Source: Pseudomonadales bacterium (GTDB lineage: Bacteria; Pseudomonadota; Gammaproteobacteria; Pseudomonadales; Pseudohongiellaceae). From it: a stretch of 7,979 nucleotides of DNA. Of the stretch, positions 1-7,861 are shown in pieces; the first letter of the stretch is position 1; each line of letters opens with the position of its first letter. The position numbers and the translations under genes are program-made. Below the pieces are notes generated by a model. It did not search any database. It was not told the DNA's origin and saw only the letters and a program-made list of their open reading frames with translations. The stretch is from positions 1 through 7,979 of the forward strand of contig JAITMI010000246.1 in assembly GCA_031277435.1 (NCBI GenBank), read 5' to 3'.

Positions 1-1
1 A

Positions 2-415
2 TGGGTGAGAAGGCTGTACTCGCTAGCGAGTACGCCAATCAAGCGCCATGAAAAGGTGAGCGGGGAATACAATCCCTACGATCCGGCAATGGAAATCATG
101 GGCGAAACGCTGCGGATGGAGCGGATGTTGAACGAACCGAAATACCAACTGCAGACCAGGCTCTTGATGATCCGCCAGCAAGGATGCTGTGCGTTGTGTA
201 GGTATCCGATCACCAAGGAGACGAAGTGTCATGATCACCACATCATTTATCGTACAAATGGTGGTGGAAATTCCTTGGAAAATCGGGTGCTATTGCACCC
301 CACTTGTCACACGCAACTCCATGCACGTGGGCTGCGTGTGAGCAAACCGGAACCCATCAGAAGTTCAACACGGAAAACACCACGAGAGGCGGAAAGAAAC
401 GAACATGAGTCGTAG
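2..415 (+). CDS. Group II intron maturase, C-terminal part with HNH endonuclease domain (5' partial)
   Basis: This is the C-terminal end of an intron-encoded reverse transcriptase/maturase, the protein that helps the intron RNA splice and cuts the target DNA strand to prime reverse transcription. The frame is open to the window edge, so the start and RT domain are missing; the GTG at 5 is internal. Visible are the linker with TPIKRHEKVSGEYNPYDP, typical of the region between the maturase X domain and the endonuclease, and then the HNH domain. That domain has a zinc-type CALC pair (near nt 190-200), HDHHI as the HH motif, ENRVLLHPTCH with the central Asn, and a final LH. A basic tail of about 25 residues follows. 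The end overlaps the next ORF by 11 nt (405-415), suggesting translational coupling. The family assignment is secure; activity cannot be judged from this fragment. Confidence 0.92.
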   Translation, partial: WVRRLYSLASTPIKRHEKVSGEYNPYDPAMEIMGETLRMERMLNEPKYQLQTRLLMIRQQGCCALCRYPITKETKCHDHHIIYRTNGGGNSLENRVLLHPTCHTQLHARGLRVSKPEPIRSSTRKTPREAERNEHES

Positions 416-902
416 TTTGATTACTTTCGATCTGGATGCCAAACTGCTGAAGGAGCACTACCGTGATGGATATTGGCACAAAGGTTACGCTGACATTCAA
501 AGCGTCTTACTCCGTCATCACTTCGCCTGCATTCAGGGTACGGTGTACCTGAGTGAGCGAGGCTACGGGGAAGCACAAGGAACGCTGGCGCTACAAGAAA
601 TTGCAATGCGCTATGCGTGGTTCGACAAATGCGTGTCCAAGGTGTGGTTCTACACAGTGATTGATGACTGCAATGCGCAGTTCATCATCAAAGACGTAGC
701 GCTCGCCCGAACCGCATGTGAGAAGCAGGTGGATTTATTGCGCCAACAGATGCTCAATGCTGGACTTTCGCCTTCAGCGGTGGATGAAATCATAGAGCAA
801 CAGCGGCAGTTTACAATCGAAGAAGGGACTCATATAATTTCACAGCTAAGACTGGACGTGAGCAAGTCTGGCTCCTGTAAGGGGCTTAGTGTAACGGCTT
901 GA
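405..902 (+). CDS. vapD: VapD/Cas2-like endoribonuclease encoded inside the intron
   Basis: The predicted protein has 165 residues. The first ~100 match the VapD family (virulence-associated protein D, a ferredoxin-fold ribonuclease related to Cas2): FDLD near residues 8-11 with the expected N-terminal acidic residue, an AYxDI-like KGYADIQSVL, the hallmark QGTVY at 44-48 (QGSVY in VapD), and WFDKCV at 72-77. Classic VapD is about 90-95 residues; the remainder here is a helical, Glu/Gln-rich extension. The last ~15 residues (from about SGSCKG) are encoded by intron sequence leading into domain V, and the stop codon at 900-902 overlaps the first two bases of domain V, so that tail may be incidental. 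The ATG at 405 lies within the end of the maturase ORF, with GGAAAG at 391-396 as a possible ribosome binding site. VapD proteins are known as toxins or RNases. A role in intron mobility or as an addiction cargo is inference. Confidence 0.75.
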   Translation: MSRSLITFDLDAKLLKEHYRDGYWHKGYADIQSVLLRHHFACIQGTVYLSERGYGEAQGTLALQEIAMRYAWFDKCVSKVWFYTVIDDCNAQFIIKDVALARTACEKQVDLLRQQMLNAGLSPSAVDEIIEQQRQFTIEEGTHIISQLRLDVSKSGSCKGLSVTA

Positions 903-976
903 GCCGTATGCGCTGAAAGGCGCACGTACGGTTCTTAGGGGGGAGGCATCCAGTAATGGGTCGCCTCCTACCCGAC
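901..976 (+). ncRNA. Group II intron ribozyme domains V and VI
   Basis: Domain V spans 901-934. GAGCCGU (901-907) pairs with ACGGUUC (928-934), and a distal stem GCGC (910-913) pairs with GCGC (920-923), closed by a U-G pair and a GAAA tetraloop at 915-918. The catalytic triad AGC is at 902-904. Domain VI spans 938-973: the G-run and AGGC at 938-947 pair with GCCTCC (963-968), U969 and CCC (971-973), leaving A970 bulged on the 3' side as the lariat branch point. Both are diagnostic structures and appear intact. The 3' splice site is probably after C976. No base in domain V breaks its expected pairing. Confidence 0.93.
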
Positions 977-1028
977 TATGAACGGTACTGAGACAGCGAC
1001 CACCAAGGTCTTTCACGAGATATCCAAA

Positions 1029-1062
1029 AAGCGGAATGAGCAACAGGCATTCCGCTTGTTTT
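1029..1062 (+). terminator. Rho-independent terminator
   Basis: AAGCGGAATG (1029-1038) and CATTCCGCTT (1048-1057) form a perfect 10-bp stem with a 9-nt loop, followed by GTTTT. It lies about 50 bp after the intron's 3' end. It probably terminates the transcript of the gene that the intron interrupts or follows, insulating carA from read-through. A short A-run before the stem would also let it work weakly on the opposite strand. Confidence 0.85.
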
Positions 1063-1066
1063 AGGG

Positions 1067-1080
1067 CCGCGCATACGCGG
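1067..1080. other. Small perfect hairpin CCGCG-CATA-CGCGG
   Basis: A 5-bp all-GC stem (1067-1071 with 1076-1080) with a 4-nt loop lies directly after the terminator. It has no U-run, so it is not a terminator itself. It may be part of the leader structure or a protein-binding inverted repeat; nothing in the sequence decides its role. Confidence 0.4.
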
Positions 1081-1110
1081 TTCGTGGCTCAGGCTGCCGT
1101 CAACTCTTAT

Positions 1111-1129
1111 AGCGCTTTTGGCGCTTTTT
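1111..1129 (+). promoter_or_regulatory. Terminator-like hairpin in the carA leader
   Basis: AGCGC (1111-1115) and GCGCT (1121-1125) pair around a 5-nt loop (TTTTG) and run directly into T1125-T1129. The form is that of a short intrinsic terminator or attenuator, about 110 nt before the chosen carA start. carAB is commonly regulated by pyrimidines and arginine, so an attenuation role is conceivable, but no leader peptide or alternative antiterminator pairing was identified. The following TAGTAGCACTTTTTAGCA is a loosely repeated GC-to-T-run pattern. Confidence 0.35.
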
Positions 1130-1241
1130 AGTAGCACTTTTTAGCATTTTGCTGCGTTACTTTACGCCGGTTTCATTACTCATGGCGGGCAATAGCCCCA
1201 GGCCAGGCGTAGCGCGCGGCTTGCGTTTAGCTGGCGAGGAC

Positions 1242-2417
1242 ATGACTTTGGCAACAGTTTCCCCTAACCCCGCGCTGCTGGTTCTGGCGGATGGTTCCGT
1301 GTTTAGCGGCGCCGCCATCGGCGCTGATGGCTTGGCCGTGGGCGAGGTGGTGTTCAACACCGCCATGAGCGGCTATCAGGAAATTCTTACCGACCCCGGC
1401 AGCGCCGGGCAGATCCTGACGCTGACCTATCCGCAGATCGGCAATACCGGCACCACGGCGGAGGATGATGAATCCGCCCGCGTGTGGGCCGCCGCGCTGG
1501 TGATCCGTGATCTATCGCCCTTGGCCAGCAATTTCCGCAATCAGCAAAGCCTCGATGCCTGGCTGAAGGAACGCCAAGTGGTGGCGATCGCCGGGATCGA
1601 CACGCGGCGCCTCACCCGCATCTTGCGCGACAAGGGCGCGCAAAGCGGCGCGGTGCTGGCGGGCGCTGAAGTAGCGGCGGATCTGGAAGCGGCCAAGGCC
1701 AAGGCGCTGGCGGCGGCGCGAGGTTTCGCGGGGCTTGAGGGGCTGGATCTGGCGCGGGAAGTGTCCTGCAAGGCGCCTTATCAGTGGTCTGAAGGTTCCT
1801 GGGTCTTGGGGCAGGGCTATAGCACGCCCGCGCCGGGGCCGCATCATGTGGTGGTGTACGACTATGGCGCCAAGCGCGGCCTCTTGCGCATGTTGGTTGA
1901 CCGCGGTTGCCGCGTGACCGTGGTGCCGGCGCAAACGCCCGCCGCACAAGTGCTGGCGCTTAAGCCCGATGGCGTGTTTCTTTCCAATGGCCCTGGCGAT
2001 CCGCGGCCTTGCACCTATGCCGTCGCCGCGATCACGGAGTTGCTGGACGGCGGCCTGCCGATTTTCGGCGTCTGCCTCGGCCATCAGCTTTTGGGCCTCG
2101 CCAGCGGCGCGCACGCGCTGAAACTGCCTTGCGGTCATCACGGCGCCAATCATCCGGTACGAAATTTGCACAGCGGCGGCGTCGCCATCACCAGCCAGAA
2201 CCACGGTTTCGCGCTGGACCCAAGCAGCCTGCCGGCGCATGTGAGCGCCACGCATCAATCCTTGTTCGACGGCACGCTGCAAGGCATCGCCCGCACCGAT
2301 CGCCCCGCCTTTGGTTTTCAAGGTTATCCCGAAGTCCGCCCCGGCCCGCACAACACCGCGGCGCTCTTCGACCATTTCATTCACCTTATCGAGCAACGCA
2401 AAGCCGCGCGCCAGTAA
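1242..2417 (+). CDS. carA: Carbamoyl-phosphate synthase small (glutaminase) subunit
   Basis: CarA hydrolyses glutamine and passes ammonia to CarB to make carbamoyl phosphate for arginine and pyrimidine synthesis. The 391-residue product (E. coli 382) has the N-terminal small-chain domain ([41 protein letters not shown]) and a C-terminal class I glutamine amidotransferase domain. That domain shows FLSNGPGDP, the nucleophile Cys278 in GVCLGHQ, SQNHGFA, and the end [10 protein letters not shown]. The triad is abnormal: at residue 362 the expected FQGHPE reads FQGYPE (TAT at 2325-2327), while Glu364 is kept; the next residues, VRPGP, also differ from the usual ASPGP. ATG 1242 is chosen because it aligns with known N-termini, although GAGGA (1236-1240) sits only 1 nt before it. 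The frame stays open upstream to a TTG at 1149. carB follows after 18 nt, so the two form an operon. CarA identity is certain; glutaminase competence is doubtful. Confidence 0.95.
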   Translation: MTLATVSPNPALLVLADGSVFSGAAIGADGLAVGEVVFNTAMSGYQEILTDPGSAGQILTLTYPQIGNTGTTAEDDESARVWAAALVIRDLSPLASNFRNQQSLDAWLKERQVVAIAGIDTRRLTRILRDKGAQSGAVLAGAEVAADLEAAKAKALAAARGFAGLEGLDLAREVSCKAPYQWSEGSWVLGQGYSTPAPGPHHVVVYDYGAKRGLLRMLVDRGCRVTVVPAQTPAAQVLALKPDGVFLSNGPGDPRPCTYAVAAITELLDGGLPIFGVCLGHQLLGLASGAHALKLPCGHHGANHPVRNLHSGGVAITSQNHGFALDPSSLPAHVSATHQSLFDGTLQGIARTDRPAFGFQGYPEVRPGPHNTAALFDHFIHLIEQRKAARQ

Positions 2418-2435
2418 AGTCTGACGGACATCGCC

Positions 2436-5654
<3,219 letters not shown>

Positions 5655-5686
5655 CGGCAGGTCAAAAGCCCCGGTTCAACATTCCA

Positions 5687-5725
5687 CGCGCCGCGCTTAT
5701 CGCGGCGCGGGGTTTATATTTTTTT
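5687..5725 (+). terminator. Rho-independent terminator after carB
   Basis: CGCGCCGCG (5687-5695) and CGCGGCGCG (5701-5709) form a perfect 9-bp GC stem with loop CTTAT, followed by GGG and a T-rich tract (5713-5725, TTTATATTTTTTT). It should end the carAB transcript. greA then needs its own promoter or read-through; no clear -35/-10 pair was found in the short AT-rich stretch between this hairpin and greA. Confidence 0.85.
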
Positions 5726-5743
5726 ATACAAAAATACAGCGTT

Positions 5744-5785
5744 CAGGATGATGAAAGCAGGATTATGAGGCCAGGATTATGAGAA
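5744..5785 (+). repeat. Three tandem 14-bp units carrying AGGA + ATG at the greA start
   Basis: The units CAGGATGATGAAAG (5744-5757), CAGGATTATGAGGC (5758-5771) and CAGGATTATGAGAA (5772-5785) are adjacent and in register. Each holds a Shine-Dalgarno-like AGGA and an ATG followed by A or AG. Because the period is 14, the ATG of unit 1 (5751) reads five codons to a TGA (5766-5768) overlapping the ATG of unit 2 (5765). That ATG again reads five codons to a TGA (5780-5782) overlapping the greA ATG (5779). The GAGG of unit 2 (5767-5770) lies 8 nt before the greA ATG and is its best ribosome binding site. Probably a recent tandem duplication; effect on translation is inferred. Confidence 0.75.
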
Positions 5786-6255
5786 AAGTACCCATGACCG
5801 TAGGCGGCGCGGAACGCCTGCGCGCGGAATTGCAGGACTTGAAAAACGTACAGCGCCCGCGCATCGTGCAAGCGATCGCCGAAGCCCGCGCCCACGGCGA
5901 TCTCAAGGAGAACGCCGAATACCACGCCGCGCGCGAACAGCAAAGTTTCTGCGAAGGCCGTATCAAGGAAATTGAAGGCAAACTGGCCGATTCCGAAATC
6001 ATCGACGTCACCCGCATCCCCAATACCGGCAAGGTGATCTTTGGCGTCACCGTGCGCCTGTACAATCTCGATAACGAACAGTCCGTTACCTACCAGATCG
6101 TAGGCGAGGACGAAGCCGACGTGAAAAGCGCCAAAATTTCCGTCAGCTCCCCCATCGCCCGCGCCATGATGAGCAAGCAGGAAGGCGATGAAATCATGGT
6201 GAAGGCGCCGGGTGGCGACATTGCGTATGAGATTGAGAAGGTGGAGCATATTTAG
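5779..6255 (+). CDS. greA: Transcription elongation factor GreA
   Basis: GreA enters the secondary channel of RNA polymerase and stimulates cleavage of the 3' end of backtracked RNA. The 158-residue product has the family's usual length and layout: an N-terminal antiparallel coiled coil (about 1-75) and a C-terminal FKBP-like domain (about 80-158). The coiled-coil tip carries [16 protein letters not shown] with Asp41 and Glu44, the acidic residues that act at the polymerase active site, followed by [10 protein letters not shown]. The C-terminal domain shows [26 protein letters not shown] and the ending [16 protein letters not shown]. The start at 5779 gives MRKVPMT, aligned with E. coli MQAIPMT. 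The gene follows the carB terminator and sits in the tandem start repeat described separately. carAB-greA order is usual in betaproteobacteria; the genes that normally follow greA there are not seen. Confidence 0.97.
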   Translation: MRKVPMTVGGAERLRAELQDLKNVQRPRIVQAIAEARAHGDLKENAEYHAAREQQSFCEGRIKEIEGKLADSEIIDVTRIPNTGKVIFGVTVRLYNLDNEQSVTYQIVGEDEADVKSAKISVSSPIARAMMSKQEGDEIMVKAPGGDIAYEIEKVEHI

Positions 6256-6422
6256 CGTTAACTACCCACCTTCGCGGTCCGGCTTACATTCTTTACCATA
6301 CGATTCCGCGCGGGCGGCGTCTTGGATTCCCCAGTAGAGGCGCTTTCTTGGCGTGTCTCCGCTCTCACGTCCGCGGAAAGGCCGGGCAACATGTCCACCT
6401 GTCGTGAAAAAAACGCCATTCA

Positions 6423-6439
6423 TTGATTAGTTAAATCAA
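6423..6439. repeat. Inverted repeat TTGATT-N5-AATCAA
   Basis: A perfect 6-bp inverted repeat with a 5-nt AT-rich spacer has the shape of a dimeric regulator site. Its centre lies about 140 bp before the predicted sigma-54 start site. It could be an operator or an upstream activator site; no regulator is identified. Confidence 0.4.
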
Positions 6440-6463
6440 ATACTTAAGGAATATGGCGCTAAG

Positions 6464-6483
6464 GTGTCGGGCTAGCCCGACAC
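6464..6483. promoter_or_regulatory. 20-bp perfect palindrome, candidate enhancer site
   Basis: GTGTCGGGCT (6464-6473) is followed directly by its reverse complement AGCCCGACAC (6474-6483), with no spacer. A G-T pair and an A-T pair extend the symmetry to 6462-6485. No T-run follows, so it is not a typical terminator. It is centred about 100 bp upstream of the predicted sigma-54 transcription start, where enhancer-binding proteins usually bind. It could instead be a dispersed palindromic repeat or an end-of-greA hairpin. Confidence 0.5.
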
Positions 6484-6546
6484 TTGGCGGCAATGTTTGC
6501 GCGAGCCAAAAATCATAACTTATTGAATTTAATTAACAAAATAAGG

Positions 6547-6565
6547 TTGGCATGAATCATGCTTT
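6547..6565 (+). promoter_or_regulatory. Sigma-54 (RpoN) -24/-12 promoter
   Basis: TTGGCATGAATCATGCTTT matches the consensus TGGCAY-N5-TTGCW with one mismatch (ATGC for TTGC). The invariant GG (6549-6550) and GC (6561-6562) have the required spacing, 12 nt from first G to first G. Transcription would begin near 6574, giving a leader of about 170 nt before the muramidase start. A palindrome suited to an enhancer-binding protein lies upstream at the right distance. Confidence 0.65.
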
Positions 6566-6672
6566 ATTTTGATCGGCGGACCAGTGTTGTACTTGGCAGG
6601 AAGCCTGTATCAGGGAAGTAGCAATTTCTCCTTAGAGCTTCAAGGCGTTTTTGATCAGCCACTCGTAAAACC

Positions 6673-6697
6673 TCACCCGCATAACTTCGCGGGCTGA
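6673..6697 (+). other. Leader hairpin upstream of the muramidase gene
   Basis: CCCGC (6676-6680) pairs with GCGGG (6689-6693) around an 8-nt loop; three further pairs (6673-6675 with 6695-6697) form if C6694 is bulged. It lies in the predicted 5' leader, about 50 nt before the ATG at 6748. It has no U-run. It could affect translation or mRNA stability, but there is no direct support. Confidence 0.35.
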
Positions 6698-6734
6698 CAT
6701 GGTGTTATCAAAAATCTATGGAGCCTGAGGGCTC

Positions 6735-6740
6735 GGAGGA
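6735..6740 (+). promoter_or_regulatory. Ribosome binding site GGAGGA deciding the muramidase start
   Basis: GGAGGA ends 7 nt before the ATG at 6748, which is ideal spacing. The in-frame ATG at 6718 has no such site and would place this Shine-Dalgarno inside the coding sequence. The shorter start is therefore preferred. Confidence 0.75.
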
Positions 6741-6747
6741 GAAAGAG

Positions 6748-7737
6748 ATGGAAGAAATCATAATCACTGGCCATACGGAAAATATGAATGAGTTGGCCGG
6801 ATTTTATGGGGTATCCTACGACGACCTAATGGAGTTTTTGGGGCTCGGGAGACCCAGCGAGCAGGCCGACACATCGGGGCCTGGATCGGACTCTGGGTCT
6901 GGGTCATCGCAGAACGAGACCGATCCCAAATTATTCGGAGCCGTACTCAAGGGAGTGCTGACTTGGTTTGATGATCACTCGATATTGAATCTGAGCGAAT
7001 CAGACATAGAGAGAATTCGCATTACGGGAACAACGACCCCGGTGTCGCTCAAGGATGAGCCAGATTTTAGCTGGTTCAACGGCGAAATAATTACTGTTAC
7101 GGGAAAACGCTATAGCTTCGATCATGTTGGGATTGATCCGCACATTTTCTTCTCATCGTGGGAGTTTACGGTTACTACGGACGATGATCCTTTATTCAAT
7201 CAATTCGCGGGTAGGGCGCATGAGGATCGGGTGGATACGGGATTCATAAGCGCTGAAGAAGGAGATCAACACTTAGATGGATATGTACCACCCGGTGAAG
7301 ATGGCAAACCTGATGCTAATAGCGGGGCAACTATTGGCACCGGCGTTGATCTTGCTTCCTTGACGGTGGATGATCTAAGAGCGCACGGGGCTAATGAAGC
7401 CTTCATCAACCAGGTAAGACCATTCTTGGGTCCAAACGCACCAAGAGGACAGGATGCCCAGGACTTGCTCAATGAACACCCTATCACTATTACGCGAGCA
7501 GAAGCCAACCTGCTCGATAGAGAGGTATATAACCACATTCATGATATTGTAGTTAGAAACTTCAATGCCGAGACAAATTACACGGATTTCGATCAGTTAC
7601 CGGCAGGAGCGCAAACGGCCATCATGGATGTGGCATATCAATACGGGCCATACTTGGGCAATGCAAATGCAACTCCAAATTTTTGGCACCAAGTAACAAC
7701 GGGAGATTGGCAGGGGGGCATTGAACAATCTTCGTAA
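6748..7737 (+). CDS. Pesticin/T4-lysozyme-like muramidase, C-terminus frameshifted
   Basis: The frame as read gives 329 residues (339 from ATG 6718). No signal peptide or membrane segment is seen. The N-terminal half holds three EIxxTG-type strands (MEEIIITG 1-8, IERIRITG 87-94, GEIITVTG 112-119) and a Ser/Gly/Asp-rich linker (about 40-58). From about residue 165 it resembles the pesticin-type muramidase domain: FISAEEG (Glu170/171), DGYVP, SGATIGTGVDL with Thr195 and Asp201, then ITRAEANLLD and a helical end with GAQTAIMDVAYQYG. As I recall, pesticin's catalytic set is Glu-Thr-Asp with nearly this spacing. The likely role is cutting peptidoglycan, perhaps as an antibacterial effector. The frame breaks at six G (7713-7718): the tail typical of the fold lies in another frame to 7825, which would make 358 residues. 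A signal-peptide gene follows. The delivery route is unknown. Confidence 0.75.
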   Translation: MEEIIITGHTENMNELAGFYGVSYDDLMEFLGLGRPSEQADTSGPGSDSGSGSSQNETDPKLFGAVLKGVLTWFDDHSILNLSESDIERIRITGTTTPVSLKDEPDFSWFNGEIITVTGKRYSFDHVGIDPHIFFSSWEFTVTTDDDPLFNQFAGRAHEDRVDTGFISAEEGDQHLDGYVPPGEDGKPDANSGATIGTGVDLASLTVDDLRAHGANEAFINQVRPFLGPNAPRGQDAQDLLNEHPITITRAEANLLDREVYNHIHDIVVRNFNAETNYTDFDQLPAGAQTAIMDVAYQYGPYLGNANATPNFWHQVTTGDWQGGIEQSS

Positions 7738-7825
7738 TTTTGGTGACGAGCATGGTCCCAGAAGAAACCGGGAAGCAAATTTAGTGGAGCAAGATATGAA
7801 CGCCGGCCTTCTACCGCGTAACTAA
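7713..7825 (+). pseudogene. Out-of-frame C-terminal tail of the muramidase
   Basis: If one G of the six-G run is skipped, the frame continues GALNNLRNFGDEHGPRRN, then REANLVEQDMNAGLLPRN, and stops at 7823-7825. The NLRNFGD and RRNREANL segments look like the last helices of T4-type lysozyme domains, whereas the frame as read ends abruptly with GGIEQSS. The tail therefore belongs to the upstream gene. The break may be a real mutation, a slippage-controlled switch, or a sequencing error in the G-run; the window alone cannot tell these apart. Confidence 0.7.
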
Positions 7826-7861
7826 AGTATCCAATAAACTCTATTTCTAAAGGTGATCATA

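Larger units (their letters stand above)
1..976 (+). mobile_element. Group II intron, 3' portion (5' end outside window)
   Basis: The stretch contains, in order, the C-terminal part of a maturase with an HNH endonuclease domain, a second ORF (VapD-like), and ribozyme domains V and VI. This is the standard order for the 3' half of a mobile group II intron, except for the extra ORF. The 3' boundary is placed after ...CCCGAC at 976, because bacterial introns of this kind commonly end in CCGAY, 6 nt after the bulged branch A at 970; an end at 979 (TAT) is the alternative. The HNH domain means it is not a class C intron, whose maturases lack this domain. The 5' exon, domains I-III and the reverse transcriptase domain lie outside the window, so integrity cannot be judged. 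Confidence 0.9.
977..1241. other. Intergenic leader between intron and carA
   Basis: No convincing gene is present. In the first frame after the probable splice site the sequence reads Tyr-Glu-Arg-Tyr-stop (977-991), which could be the last codons of an interrupted gene. In the next frame a 28-codon ORF runs from ATG 978 to 1064, but it runs through the terminator stem and is unlikely to be real. The rest holds the three hairpins annotated separately and the open but probably untranslated extension upstream of carA (TTG at 1149, ATG at 1182). No clear -35/-10 pair for carA stood out. Confidence 0.5.
6256..6747. other. Regulatory/intergenic region between greA and the muramidase gene
   Basis: No supported gene is present over nearly 500 bp. 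The first part (6256-6415) is featureless apart from GC-rich patches, and no clear greA terminator is visible. From about 6420 the sequence turns AT-rich and holds an inverted repeat (6423-6439), a 20-bp palindrome (6464-6483), a sigma-54-type promoter (6547-6565) and a hairpin (6673-6697), all annotated separately. This arrangement reads as a control region for the downstream gene pair. The change in base composition after greA suggests an inserted accessory segment. Confidence 0.6.

Noticed and set aside
846..1043. Minus-strand ORF of 65 codons across the intron 3' end
   Set aside because: It lies antisense to domains V and VI and the terminator. Its open frame follows from conserved ribozyme structure; such ORFs are common false gene calls at group II intron ends.
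978..1064. 28-codon ORF directly after the intron
   Set aside because: It runs through the terminator stem and T-run, has no ribosome binding site outside the intron, and has no recognisable similarity.
1149..1241. Extended carA start at TTG 1149 or ATG 1182
   Set aside because: The added residues do not resemble CarA N-termini, and ATG 1242 gives a length and alignment close to known CarA. The Shine-Dalgarno spacing at 1242 is poor, so some doubt remains.
6258..6419. 53-codon minus-strand ORF in the region after greA
   Set aside because: There is no ribosome binding site, no recognisable sequence, and it is short enough to occur by chance in a GC-rich stretch.
6718..6747. Earlier muramidase start at ATG 6718
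   Set aside because: No Shine-Dalgarno precedes it, and a near-perfect GGAGGA is correctly placed for the ATG at 6748.
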